Shown here: piece after piece, positions 17,277-25,603 of the stretch
How the letters are laid out: each line of letters opens with the position of its first letter
How positions within the stretch are numbered: the stretch's first letter is position 1
Source of the DNA: Clostridia bacterium
GTDB taxonomy: Bacteria; Bacillota; Clostridia; Christensenellales; Aristaeellaceae
DNA: 64,000 bases
Assembly (NCBI GenBank): GCA_017936765.1
Contig: JAGBEX010000012.1
Location: forward strand, 23,894 to 87,893
Direction: 5' to 3'
Position numbers and translations under genes: made by a program
The notes under the pieces: model-generated
The model's database searches: none
What the model was told of the DNA's origin: nothing
The model's input: only the letters and a program-made list of their open reading frames with translations

Positions 17277-17281
17277 TTGGT

Positions 17282-18331
17282 TTATTCACCGAATTGGACT
17301 TTTGCCGTCATCCCACAGGTGACCGGAGCGTCAGCTGCAAAGGATACATAGACCGGGAAATAGGTAGGTGTATCCTCACCTTCTTCAGTAGCGTCCTCTG
17401 CTGCGTAGGGTATGCCGGAAATGTACTCCACCTGGCCCAGGGCAACAACGCCGTTGGTGAAGGTCAGGGTGACCTGCTGGCCTGGGGCAATGCTGCGCAG
17501 GTCGACTTCGTCGGCGAGGATCTGCAGTCGCAGCGCATCATCCGGGTAGATCACGGCCAGCAGCGCACCTTCTTCCACGGCGGTTCCGGGCGTGACAGCC
17601 ACGCTGGCCACCGTGCCGTTCACAGGGCTTTGCTGATTGCCGTTGTAGGCGGTGGTCTCGATGGTGCTGAACAAGGCTGTACCCTTTTCCACATGGTCAC
17701 CGTCGCTGACCATCAGCTGTGAAACCATGCCGGTAGCGGTGTAGGCAACAGGATCGGCATAGGCGATGGTTCCCTTGCCGATGCGGGAGGTCGTTGCATA
17801 GGCGGGGTCGCGGTAAAGATACACGGTTTCGCCGTCCTCAAAATCGCCCTGGGTGATCTCCACGGTGTAGCTGCTGCCGCTGAGTGCGATCACCATGCCG
17901 ATGCCGGTATGCTCGCTGTTGGCGGTGCAACGCACATACACGGTTTCGCCGGGATGGATGATCTTGTTTTCCGGCTGATCATAGGCATTGCGGGTGGAGG
18001 CGGAAATGGAATATTTGCTGTCCGGCATCAGGTACATCACCGCACCGTTGCGGGTGGTGACGGTCTCCACGCTTTCGCCGGGTTCGCCAAAGATCTTGAC
18101 GGTGCCGGGAGCTTCTGCATAGATGGTTTTTTCCATCAATGCAGCCACGGCCTGTCCGGCGGTAACACGGTCGCCTGCCTGAACAGACACATCGCGGATC
18201 ACACCCGCGGCGGTGGACAGCACGGCGGTGCTGCGAACAGCCACCACGGTTCCCTCCAGGGTGAGCGGTTCAGCCAGCGCGGAGGTTGCCAGCAGCATAG
18301 CTGCCAATAAGCAGATGAACAGTCTTTTCAT
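17282..18331 (-). CDS. HlyD/MacA-type secreted adaptor protein (second paralogue)
   Basis: A 349-residue exported protein with a signal peptide (1-20, 'ATSALA-EP') and two biotinyl-lipoyl-like half motifs: 'GVIRDVSVQAGDRVTAGQAVAAL' near 43-65 and a second around 'GTVASVAVTPGTAVEEGALLAV'. A beta-barrel domain follows ('LRSIAPGQQVTLTF'). Such adaptors bridge a membrane transporter and the outside in MacAB-like systems. It is closely similar in layout to the next gene upstream, which suggests duplication. It is last in the efflux operon; an AAGGAG ribosome site precedes the ATG. Confidence 0.8.
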   Translation of the reverse strand: MKRLFICLLAAMLLATSALAEPLTLEGTVVAVRSTAVLSTAAGVIRDVSVQAGDRVTAGQAVAALMEKTIYAEAPGTVKIFGEPGESVETVTTRNGAVMYLMPDSKYSISASTRNAYDQPENKIIHPGETVYVRCTANSEHTGIGMVIALSGSSYTVEITQGDFEDGETVYLYRDPAYATTSRIGKGTIAYADPVAYTATGMVSQLMVSDGDHVEKGTALFSTIETTAYNGNQQSPVNGTVASVAVTPGTAVEEGALLAVIYPDDALRLQILADEVDLRSIAPGQQVTLTFTNGVVALGQVEYISGIPYAAEDATEEGEDTPTYFPVYVSFAADAPVTCGMTAKVQFGE

Positions 18332-18346
18332 GGTGATGCTCCTTTC

Positions 18347-19414
18347 TTACTCGATGGTCGTCACCGTGGCATTCATGCCATAGCGCACGCTGGCGTCGGG
18401 CGTGAAATCAATGTAGGCGATGAACTGGGTCGTTTCGCTGTTGGCATCATTCACAGCAGAGATCGCCCGGACCGTACCCTGTGTGCTTTCACCGGAATCC
18501 TGATTCCAGTCAAAGACGATCTCCACCGTATCTCCTGCGGAGATGGCACCCAGATCCGCTTCGGGAATGCTGGCCTGCAGCTGCATGGCTTCCCAGGGCC
18601 AGAGGGTGGCCACCAGCGCGCCTGCCTCCACGGTTGCGCCCTGCTGAACGCTGATGGATGCCACCGTGCCTTCCGCCTCCGCCAGCAAGGCTGCCTGAGC
18701 GCCGGAGACATTCGCGTCACCCGTCAGGGTTTCCATCAGCAGATCGCCGCGCTGGACGGTATCGCCGGGTTTCACCGCCATGTTCACGATGCAGCCTGTG
18801 CCGGTAACAGCCAGGGCGGGTTTGTTCACGATGGCGCCACGACCGATGCGTTGGGCGTCGGTATGATCGGCTGTGCGGTAGATATTCACGGTTTCGCCGG
18901 TGAGGAAGCCGCCCGTCAGAACCTCAACGGTATAGCCCGTGTCATCCACCACGGTGATCACGCCGGTGCCGGTGCGGCTTTCCTCGCTGCGGCTGCGCAG
19001 GTAAACGGCTTCACCGGGCTGCACATACTGGGATTCCACGGAGTTGTAGGCCTTGGCATCCTCGGCAGAAACAGCGATGGTGTAGTGTACCCCATCGTCC
19101 AGATAGGCCACAGCACCATAGCGGGTGGCAATGGTCTCGGCGCTGTCGCCTTCCTGGCCAAAAACAGCCGTGACGGTGCCAGCGGCTTCAGCGTATACCT
19201 TGGTGGTACGAAGCTCAGCGATGACCGTGCCAGCCTGAACGGTATCGCCTGCTGCGACATGGAGCTGGTCTACTGCGGCGGTGAAGGGACTGTACACATC
19301 ATGGGAAAAGGCGGCTGTGACTTGGCCGGAAAACGAAATGGTTTCTGCCATGGCCGGAGATGCTGCCAGCATCAGCGCACAGATAATGAGAAGAATACGG
19401 TTGAACGTTTTCAT
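18347..19414 (-). CDS. HlyD/MacA-type secreted adaptor protein (first paralogue)
   Basis: A 355-residue exported protein with a signal peptide ('ASPAMA-ET') and the same two lipoyl-like repeats and barrel as its downstream neighbour; both share the segments 'YAEA.GTV..FG..GDS.ET' and 'PGE.VYLR'. The start at 19414 is set by AAGGAG; an upstream in-frame Met (19453) lacks a site. It lies 19 bases after the permease gene. The paralogous pair adds to the MacA-like adaptor at 21330, giving three adaptors for one permease/ATPase, which is unusual. Confidence 0.8.
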   Translation of the reverse strand: MKTFNRILLIICALMLAASPAMAETISFSGQVTAAFSHDVYSPFTAAVDQLHVAAGDTVQAGTVIAELRTTKVYAEAAGTVTAVFGQEGDSAETIATRYGAVAYLDDGVHYTIAVSAEDAKAYNSVESQYVQPGEAVYLRSRSEESRTGTGVITVVDDTGYTVEVLTGGFLTGETVNIYRTADHTDAQRIGRGAIVNKPALAVTGTGCIVNMAVKPGDTVQRGDLLMETLTGDANVSGAQAALLAEAEGTVASISVQQGATVEAGALVATLWPWEAMQLQASIPEADLGAISAGDTVEIVFDWNQDSGESTQGTVRAISAVNDANSETTQFIAYIDFTPDASVRYGMNATVTTIE

Positions 19415-19433
19415 GAAAATGCTCCTTTCAACA

Positions 19434-20645
19434 TTACATGCTTCGAAGCGCATCGATGGGGTTGAGCTTGGAGGCCTTCCGTGCGGGCGCCCAGCCGAAG
19501 ATGATGCCCACCGCAGCCGAGAAACCTACGCCCAGGACGATGGCGCCTACGGACACCACAAACTCCGTTCCCATCACATTGGTGAGGATGATGGACAACA
19601 GAAGGCCCAGCGCCACACCCGCAATGCCGCCGATGATGGACAGCAGGAAGGACTCGATGAGGAACTGCACCTGGATCTGCCAGGGGATAGCGCCCAGCGC
19701 CTTCTTCAGACCGATCTCCGTGGTGCGCTCGGTGACGGAGGTGAGCATCATGTTCATGATGCCGATGCCGCCCACCACCAGCGCAATGGAGGCGATGCCT
19801 GCCAGCAGGGCGGTCATCATGCCCAGCATTTCTTCCATGGTGTCCTCCACGCTGGACATGGTGGTGATGGTGAAGCAATCCTCCTCGTAGGAGAACATGA
19901 TGTCCATGGCAGCCTCGATCTGGCTGGAGGCCTGCTCGGAATCAGCACCATCGGTCAGATAGACGGTGAAGGAGGTCACCAGGTTGTCGTTGCTCAGCTT
20001 CAGGGCGGTGGTGTAGGGGAGAAGGATATCCGGGCTGCCGGAGAACATATTGGCGATGCTCTCGGTGTTTTCGTCGGAGAAAAGACCCACCACCGTGAAG
20101 GGAATGCCGCTGATGTACAGGCTTTCGCCCACGGGATCAACGCCGTAGAAGAAGGTCTCCACCAGCTCGGAGCCGATGAGGCACACGAAGGACATATTGT
20201 TTTCGTCGATCACATTCAGCGCCCGGCCGCGGGTGACCACCTCCGGGTTGGTGCGGAAGTAGTAGGCGTTTTTGCCGGAGACCGTCATGCCGGATTCATA
20301 CGTGCCGCCCCGGGACACCCGTACCCGCGAGGATACTGTGGGGGTCAGCCCGGCCACCAGTTCAAGCTCCGTCAGTTCGTTCAGGTCATCGGTGGTGAGG
20401 CCTGCCTTCAGGTCGCTGCCTGTTACCGAGACCGTCAGCGTGCCTGCGCCCATGGAGGAAAAGCTGCTGGTCAGCGAGCCGGAAACACCGTTCACCGTGG
20501 TGATCAGCGCGATCACCGCCGTGACGCCGATGAGGATGCCCAGCACCGTGAGGAAGGAGCGCACCTTGTTGCCCCAGATGTTTTCCAGGGACATGGTGAC
20601 GCACTCCCGCAGCATGACGAGGATCTTGCGCAGCTTTTTAAGCAT
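19434..20645 (-). CDS. MacB-like ABC transporter permease
   Basis: A 403-residue permease of the FtsX/MacB family. TM1 lies near residues 28-50 ('FLTVLGILIGVTAVIALITTV'), then a large extracytoplasmic MacB-PCD domain (about 55-275), then three C-terminal helices with the family's 'GGIGIMNMMLTSVTERTTEIGL' and 'ALGAIPWQI' blocks. It exports peptides, macrolides or lipids in known cases; the substrate here is unknown. Its start overlaps the ATPase gene stop by 8 bases (20638-20645), so both are translationally coupled subunits. Confidence 0.93.
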   Translation of the reverse strand: MLKKLRKILVMLRECVTMSLENIWGNKVRSFLTVLGILIGVTAVIALITTVNGVSGSLTSSFSSMGAGTLTVSVTGSDLKAGLTTDDLNELTELELVAGLTPTVSSRVRVSRGGTYESGMTVSGKNAYYFRTNPEVVTRGRALNVIDENNMSFVCLIGSELVETFFYGVDPVGESLYISGIPFTVVGLFSDENTESIANMFSGSPDILLPYTTALKLSNDNLVTSFTVYLTDGADSEQASSQIEAAMDIMFSYEEDCFTITTMSSVEDTMEEMLGMMTALLAGIASIALVVGGIGIMNMMLTSVTERTTEIGLKKALGAIPWQIQVQFLIESFLLSIIGGIAGVALGLLLSIILTNVMGTEFVVSVGAIVLGVGFSAAVGIIFGWAPARKASKLNPIDALRSM

Positions 20646-21333
20646 AAGTTGCGTCGCCTCCTTCCGTCAGTTCGCCGTCGATGATGTGCACCACCCGCCG
20701 GGCATAGGAGGCGATGTGCATATCGTGGGTGATCATGATGATGGTGCGGCCTTCGTCGCTCAGCTCCTGGAAGAGCTGCATCACCTGCCTGCCAGTCTTT
20801 TGATCCAGCGCGCCGGTGGGTTCATCGGCCAGGAGCAGGTTGGGGTTGCCCACCAGCGCCCGGGCAATGGCCACGCGCTGCTGCTGGCCGCCGGAAAGCT
20901 GGTTGGGGAAGTGGTACATTCGGTCGGAAAGGCCAACGCGCTCCAGCATCTCCATGGCGCGGCGGCGGCGCTCCTTCGGTGAAACACCTGCATAGATCAA
21001 GGGCATTTCCACATTGCGCAGGGCATTGAGCCGGGGCAGCAGCTGGGAATTCTGGAAGATGAAGCCGATCTCCCGGCTGCGGATCTGCGCCAGCTCTGTT
21101 TCCGTCATGTCCTCGATGAGGTTGCCGTTGAGGACGTAGCTGCCGGAGGTGGGGGTGTCCAGGCAGCCGATGATGTTCATCAGCGTGGACTTGCCGCTGC
21201 CGGAAGGCCCCAGCACGGAGAGGTATTCACCCTTTTCCAGGCTCAGGCAGACGTCCTTGAGGATGTGCATCTTCTCGTCACCCATCTGGTAGAACTTGTT
21301 GATGCCTTCCATGTGAAAGAATACTTCACTCAT
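20638..21333 (-). CDS. MacB/LolD-type ABC transporter ATPase
   Basis: A 231-residue nucleotide-binding subunit. Walker A is 'GPSGSGKST', the Q loop 'FIFQNSQLL', the signature '[15 protein letters not shown]', Walker B '[12 protein letters not shown]' and the switch His 'MITHD'. All catalytic residues are present. It pairs with the permease downstream (8-base overlap), and its start overlaps the stop of the adaptor gene by 4 bases. It would power efflux in this MacAB-like complex. Confidence 0.95.
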   Translation of the reverse strand: MSEVFFHMEGINKFYQMGDEKMHILKDVCLSLEKGEYLSVLGPSGSGKSTLMNIIGCLDTPTSGSYVLNGNLIEDMTETELAQIRSREIGFIFQNSQLLPRLNALRNVEMPLIYAGVSPKERRRRAMEMLERVGLSDRMYHFPNQLSGGQQQRVAIARALVGNPNLLLADEPTGALDQKTGRQVMQLFQELSDEGRTIIMITHDMHIASYARRVVHIIDGELTEGGDATYA

Positions 21334-22394
21334 CGGGTACCACCACCGCCGAAACCGCCGCTGGGCATGGTGCGCTGGGTGCCATTACCGCCGGAGCCGC
21401 CGCCCATGCTGCTGGGACCAAAATTGGAGAAATCCCGGTTGCGCCTGCTGCCTTCGCCGGGCATCATCTGCTGGCCGCCGAACAGGCCGCTCATCAGGCT
21501 GGCCAGGCCGGAAGCCTCTGCCTCCACCTCGACCTCCACATATACCTGATCGCCGTCCTTCAGGCCGGACTTGATCTCCACGTAGTTGCCGTTGCTCACG
21601 CCCACTTCTACGGGGACTTCCACCAGCGCCTGGTTCTCATCGTACATATAAACGAAGGCGCTGTTGGTCTCATCGAAGCTCAGGGCGTCCATTTTCAGCA
21701 CCACCACGTCCTTGGCTTCTTCCTGGGGAATGGTGATGGTCACCTGCATACCGGGGTACACGCCCTCGTCCACATCCACATAGGCGGTGGCGGTGTAGTA
21801 AGCCACATTGCCGGTGGAGGCGGAGATGTAGTCGATATCCGCTATGCTGGACTGGAAGGTCTTCTCCGTGGCGGTGGCGGTCACGGTGCAGTTCTGGCCT
21901 ACGCGGACGTCTGCAATGTCGTATTCATCCACGCGAATGCTGACCTTCATGTGGGAGAAGTCCGCCACCTGCACCAGGGAGGCACCGGCGCTGACTTCGT
22001 CGCCTTCGCTGACCTTCACGCTGTTGACACGGCCATTGAAGGTCGCCTTCACCGTTTCACCATTGGAGAGCCGCAGCAGCTTGTCGCCCTCCTGCACGTC
22101 ATCGCCGGCCTGCACATACAAAGTGCGGACGGTGCCATCCGCCCCGGCGGTGTAGGTCATATTGTCGATCAGGTTCAAGCTGCCGGAGAAGCTCAGCGCA
22201 TTGGAGATGCTGCCGGTGCTGGCGGTGTAGCCGGTATAGGTCACGGTGTATTCCTGCTTGAGGGCGTAGTAGGCATACAGGCCTGCCCCTGCCAGCAGCG
22301 CGAGGATCAGCAGCGTGATAAGGATCTTGCGCAGAATGCGTTTTCTGCGCTTGGGACGCTTTTTTTTCTGGAGAACCAGGGTTTGTTCTGACAT
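21330..22394 (-). CDS. MacA/HlyD-type efflux adaptor
   Basis: A 354-residue membrane-anchored adaptor. A very basic cytoplasmic N-terminus ('KKKRPKRRKRILRK') precedes one TM helix (about 26-46). A lipoyl-like domain ('GTVRTLYVQAGDDVQEGDKLL' and 'GRVNSVKVSEGDEVSAGASLV') and barrel domains follow. The tail is rich in Gly, Arg and Met and may be flexible. The start at 22394 is set by AAAGGTGA; earlier in-frame starts are rejected. It is the first gene of the efflux operon and is divergent from the PDZ/two-component genes. Confidence 0.9.
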   Translation of the reverse strand: MSEQTLVLQKKKRPKRRKRILRKILITLLILALLAGAGLYAYYALKQEYTVTYTGYTASTGSISNALSFSGSLNLIDNMTYTAGADGTVRTLYVQAGDDVQEGDKLLRLSNGETVKATFNGRVNSVKVSEGDEVSAGASLVQVADFSHMKVSIRVDEYDIADVRVGQNCTVTATATEKTFQSSIADIDYISASTGNVAYYTATAYVDVDEGVYPGMQVTITIPQEEAKDVVVLKMDALSFDETNSAFVYMYDENQALVEVPVEVGVSNGNYVEIKSGLKDGDQVYVEVEVEAEASGLASLMSGLFGGQQMMPGEGSRRNRDFSNFGPSSMGGGSGGNGTQRTMPSGGFGGGGTR

Positions 22395-22484
22395 AACTCG
22401 ATTCACCTTTCTTGTTGGATTTGGCCGCCATGATGAATGATAAAGCGCCAACCTTAACTTCCTTTGTGGGAAATGCGAAGAACA

Positions 22485-22513
22485 GGTGAACATATCCGTA
22501 ATTTTGTGAGAAC
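22485..22513 (-). promoter_or_regulatory. Possible response-regulator site upstream of the efflux operon
   Basis: On the minus strand two TTC-CAC-type half sites, TTCTCAC (from 22512) and TTCACC (from 22490), are 22 bases apart, twice an 11-base helical repeat. They resemble the TTCAC repeats at 22970-22991 before the nearby response-regulator gene. Confidence 0.35.
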
Positions 22514-22614
22514 ATACCTTTGCGCCATGTTTCAGCACAATATCATGCTGACTTCATATGTTCGTCACTTTTTGCATTTATGATAATGCAAACGATGAAG
22601 AATGAGGTGACGGT

Positions 22615-22977
22615 ATGACCAGATGGAAATGGCTTTTGCCCGGGATCCTGCTGGTGCTGGCGGTTGTGATCGCCTGTATGCTGTGCAGCGCGCCGTCGCC
22701 CCAGCACGAGGTGACCAACGCGGCGGAATTGGGGCTGATCCTGCTGGATGACGCCGAGGGGGTGGTGGTGCTGGCCGTGCAGGACAGAAGCATGGCTGAT
22801 CAGGCGGGCATCCTGCCGGGGGATGTGCTGCTCCGCGCCAACGATACACCTTTACATACCATTGCTGAACTGGAGCAACTGATGCAGACCCGCTCCTTTC
22901 CAGTTTTGCAGATGAAAGTCCGCAGAACGGAGGAACGTTTCGATATAAAGATCCCGCTTTTCCGCAATATTCACTAA
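22615..22977 (+). CDS. Small membrane-anchored PDZ-domain protein
   Basis: A 120-residue protein with one N-terminal TM helix (about 6-24) and a PDZ-like domain (about 45-112). The domain shows 'ADQAGILPGDVLLRANDTPL', the classical carboxylate-loop and strand pattern. There is no protease domain. A GAGGTGA site precedes the ATG. It sits 42 bases before the response regulator and divergent from the efflux operon, so it may sense or scaffold a peptide or misfolded protein in the signalling circuit; that role is inference. Confidence 0.75.
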   Translation: MTRWKWLLPGILLVLAVVIACMLCSAPSPQHEVTNAAELGLILLDDAEGVVVLAVQDRSMADQAGILPGDVLLRANDTPLHTIAELEQLMQTRSFPVLQMKVRRTEERFDIKIPLFRNIH

Positions 22978-23001
22978 ACGTTCACAGGTTTATGTTATAC
23001 T
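22970..23001 (+). promoter_or_regulatory. Tandem 11-bp repeats and extended -10
   Basis: TTCACTAAACG (22970-22980) and TTCACAGGTTT (22981-22991) form a head-to-tail pair with the 11-bp period used by OmpR-type regulators. An extended -10 follows, TGT then TATACT (22996-23001), ahead of the response-regulator gene. The repeats overlap the PDZ gene stop. Autoregulation is likely but untested. Confidence 0.5.
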
Positions 23002-23019
23002 GCTCATTGAGGTGATCCT

Positions 23020-23691
23020 ATGACGCTGCTGATCGTGGACGATGAACCGAAGATCCGCGAATTGATCCGGAAGTATGCCCGCTTTGAAGGCTATGAGGTC
23101 GATGAAGCTGTGAACGGCATGGAGGCCGTGGACAAATGCCGCAGCCGCCAGTATGATCTGGTCATCATGGATGTGATGATGCCAGAGCTGGACGGCTTTT
23201 CCGCCTGCCGGGAGATCCGCAAGACCAGCCAGGTCCCCATGCTGATGCTCTCGGCCAGGGGCGAGGAATATGACCGCATCCATGGCTTTGAGCTGGGCGT
23301 GGACGATTATGTGGTGAAGCCCTTTTCCCCCAAGGAGCTGATGATGCGCGTGGGGGCGATCCTCAAGCGCAGCGGCGGCATGGCCAGGCAGGAAGCGGAC
23401 GTGGTCACCATCGGCACGCTGGTGGTGGATTTCACCGCCCGCAGGGTAACGCTGGACAATAGGGTGCTGGAACTGAGTCCCAAGGAATACGACCTGCTGT
23501 TCTACATGGTGCGCAACCGCGGCATTGCCCTGACCCGGGAGAAGCTTATCAGCCAGGTGTGGGGCTATGACTTCTTTGGCGACGACAGGACGCTGGACAC
23601 CCACATCAAGCTTTTGCGCCGGCAGCTGGGCGACTATGCTGAAAAGATCACCACGCTGCGAGGGGTGGGATACCGCTTTGAAAAAGAATAA
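23020..23691 (+). CDS. OmpR/PhoB-family response regulator
   Basis: A 223-residue regulator. The receiver domain has 'LIVDDEPK', the phospho-acceptor Asp in 'VIMDVMMPELDG' and Lys in 'VVKPFSPKE'. The winged-helix domain ends in 'LRGVGYRFEK'. A GAGGTGA site precedes the ATG at 23020. The kinase follows directly. Given the divergent efflux operon and shared 11-bp repeat elements in both promoters, it is the likely regulator of that operon. Confidence 0.94.
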   Translation: MTLLIVDDEPKIRELIRKYARFEGYEVDEAVNGMEAVDKCRSRQYDLVIMDVMMPELDGFSACREIRKTSQVPMLMLSARGEEYDRIHGFELGVDDYVVKPFSPKELMMRVGAILKRSGGMARQEADVVTIGTLVVDFTARRVTLDNRVLELSPKEYDLLFYMVRNRGIALTREKLISQVWGYDFFGDDRTLDTHIKLLRRQLGDYAEKITTLRGVGYRFEKE

Positions 23692-23701
23692 GCCGCAGGC
23701 C

Positions 23702-25165
23702 ATGGGCATCAGGAGTCGCATTATGCTGTACCTGGTGCTGTTCGTGGCCTTTGTGATCGCCATGCTCTGGCTGTTTCAGATCGTGTGGCTGGATGATTTT
23801 TACCGCTACTATAAAACCAATCAGGTTGCCTCGGCCGCAGCTGCCATACTGGAAAACCTGGATAATGATGAGGTGGAGGTGCTGGCGGATCAGCTTTCCA
23901 CGCAGAATGACGTGTGCATTCTTGTGCTGGACGAAAACAAGCGCGTGGTGCTGTCCAGCGAGGACACCCGCTTTTGCCTGATCCATCGCATGAGCGTCCG
24001 TGACCTGAACTGGTGGTGCAACCGCATTCCGGCAGATGGTTCCACGCTGGTGGAGCAGTTCAATGTTCAGCCCTTCCGGAACGACCGTTACAATCCACGG
24101 CGGTTTGCCGGCAATCCACCGCCCATGATGGAGACCAACCATCAAAGCCTGCTGTATGCCCGGCAGATCACGTTGGCCTCCGGCGAAACAGGTTTCCTGC
24201 TTCTCAATGCCATCATCACGCCGCTGGATGCCACGGTGACCACGCTGCGCTCCCAGCTGCTGCTGATCACCCTGGTGGTGCTGCTGGGCGCTTTGGGGAT
24301 GGCGGCCCTGATCTCCCGCAATGTTTCCCGACCCATCATTGAAACGAACACCGCTGCCCGGGAGCTGTCCTTCGGCCGGTTTCAGCAGCCCCGGCACGGC
24401 GGCCATTACCGAGAGATCGCTGAGCTGAATGCCACGCTCACCCGGGCTGCGGAGGATTTGAGCCAGGTGGAGCGGCTCCAGCACGAGCTGATCGCCAACA
24501 TCAGCCATGACCTGCGCACCCCGCTGACCATGATCGGCGGCTATGCCGAGGTGATGCGGGACATCCCCGATGAAAACACGCCGGAGAATATGCAGATCAT
24601 CATCGACGAAACAGCGCGCCTTTCCAGCCTGGTGGGGGAAGTGCTTGATTTTTCCCGCCTGCAGGCTGGCGTTATGCCGATCAATCCTGCCTCCTTCGAC
24701 CTGACCGGAGCGGTGCAGGAGATCATTGAACGCATCAGCAAGCTGGTGGAAGCCAATGGCTACACGATCCGCTTTGCGCCGGAAAAGCATTATGCCGTCG
24801 TTGCCGATGAGGCCCGCATCAGCCAGGTGATCTACAACCTGGTGGGCAACGCCTTGACCTACACCGGCGAAGACAAGACCGTTGAGGTGACGCAGATCGT
24901 GCAGGAAGGCACCATCCGGATCTGTGTACATGACAGCGGCAAAGGCATTCCCCCGGAGGAGCTGCCGCTGATCTGGAACCGGTATTACCGCACCAATGAA
25001 ACACACAAGCGCGCTGTGATCGGCAGCGGCCTGGGGCTAAGCATTGTGCGTACCATTCTGGAGCAGCACCGCGTTCCCTATGGCGTGGAAAGCCAGGAGG
25101 GCGTGGGATCAACCTTCTGGTTTGAATTGCCGGAGCAGCTTGATGGTAAGTGTTTGCAAGTATAA
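23702..25165 (+). CDS. Sensor histidine kinase
   Basis: A membrane kinase of about 487 residues. TM helices near 8-27 and 175-200 flank an extracytoplasmic sensor with a poorly conserved sequence; HAMP, the phospho-acceptor His in 'ANISHDLRTPLTMI', the N box 'NLVGNALTY', G1 'DSGKGI' and G2 'GSGLGLSI' are intact. A TTG start at 23678, overlapping the regulator stop, would add a basic leader and is equally possible because the ATG has only a weak ribosome site. It is paired with the regulator upstream and ends at terminator 25170-25206. Confidence 0.92.
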   Translation: MGIRSRIMLYLVLFVAFVIAMLWLFQIVWLDDFYRYYKTNQVASAAAAILENLDNDEVEVLADQLSTQNDVCILVLDENKRVVLSSEDTRFCLIHRMSVRDLNWWCNRIPADGSTLVEQFNVQPFRNDRYNPRRFAGNPPPMMETNHQSLLYARQITLASGETGFLLLNAIITPLDATVTTLRSQLLLITLVVLLGALGMAALISRNVSRPIIETNTAARELSFGRFQQPRHGGHYREIAELNATLTRAAEDLSQVERLQHELIANISHDLRTPLTMIGGYAEVMRDIPDENTPENMQIIIDETARLSSLVGEVLDFSRLQAGVMPINPASFDLTGAVQEIIERISKLVEANGYTIRFAPEKHYAVVADEARISQVIYNLVGNALTYTGEDKTVEVTQIVQEGTIRICVHDSGKGIPPEELPLIWNRYYRTNETHKRAVIGSGLGLSIVRTILEQHRVPYGVESQEGVGSTFWFELPEQLDGKCLQV

Positions 25166-25169
25166 AAAG

Positions 25170-25206
25170 AAAGGACTGAAACCTTGCATGAAAGTTTCAG
25201 TCCTTT
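25170..25206. terminator. Bidirectional intrinsic terminator
   Basis: Perfect 13-bp arms, 25170-25182 and 25194-25206, with T-rich feet on both strands. It ends the kinase operon and also lies just past the tRNA-like 3' end of repeat B on the minus strand. Confidence 0.9.
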
Positions 25207-25211
25207 TATTT

Positions 25212-25430
25212 ATGGTCGAAGTGGCGGGATTCGAACCCGCGGCCTTTTGATCCCGAACGCCGGTTGTTAGTTTCAAAACCATAACTTGTTGTCCGATTTT
25301 TCTGAAGCTGTTTGCTGGCGTATAGACCTTGAAAACACGGTGTTTTCACGCAACTTCAAGAACGCATATGAGTTCCGCAGAACCGCCTCTCTGCTGTGAT
25401 GGAAGCTAACAGCAGAGGGATGGATTTTCT
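25212..25430 (-). repeat. tRNA-half repeat, copy B
   Basis: On the minus strand the element ends with the 3' half of a tRNA-Pro(CGG)-like sequence: loop TTCGGGA, T-arm GCGGG-TTCGAAT-CCCGC, acceptor strand CACTTCG, discriminator A and an encoded CCA. Inside are the hairpin TGAAAACA/TGTTTTCA (25330-25348) and, at the far end, CTCTGCTGT/ACAGCAGAG. The strand TTGAAGT (25359-25353) can pair with ACTTCGA (25222-25216). From 25431 to 25530 no gene is seen. Confidence 0.8.
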
Positions 25431-25530
25431 TTTGTGGTATGCATCATTCGGCGCGCTTCAGCAAATGGATTATACCATAGATATACGTATGCGTAAAGAC
25501 AAGTTGTCAGCGCTATGTAGTGGAGAATGC

Positions 25531-25559
25531 TTGATTACTGCTGCATCCTATATTATAAT
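25531..25559 (+). promoter_or_regulatory. Sigma-A-type promoter
   Basis: TTGATT (25531-25536), a 17-base spacer and a consensus TATAAT (25554-25559) lie about 45 bases before the mutarotase-like gene. Confidence 0.82.
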
Positions 25560-25603
25560 TAGTTCAGAATCATGTTATCAAACATCCGTCTTGGGGGGAT
25601 TAT

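Noticed and set aside
25044..25250. Short frame ending 'VAGFEPAAF' and similar frames around 35.1-35.4 kb
   Set aside because: This peptide is the familiar artefact of translating a tRNA T-arm. It helped to find the repeats but is not a gene.
25216..25359. tmRNA gene (ssrA)
   Set aside because: The tRNA-like closure is suggestive, but a conserved tag frame ending in Ala-Ala is not visible and three diverged copies argue against it.
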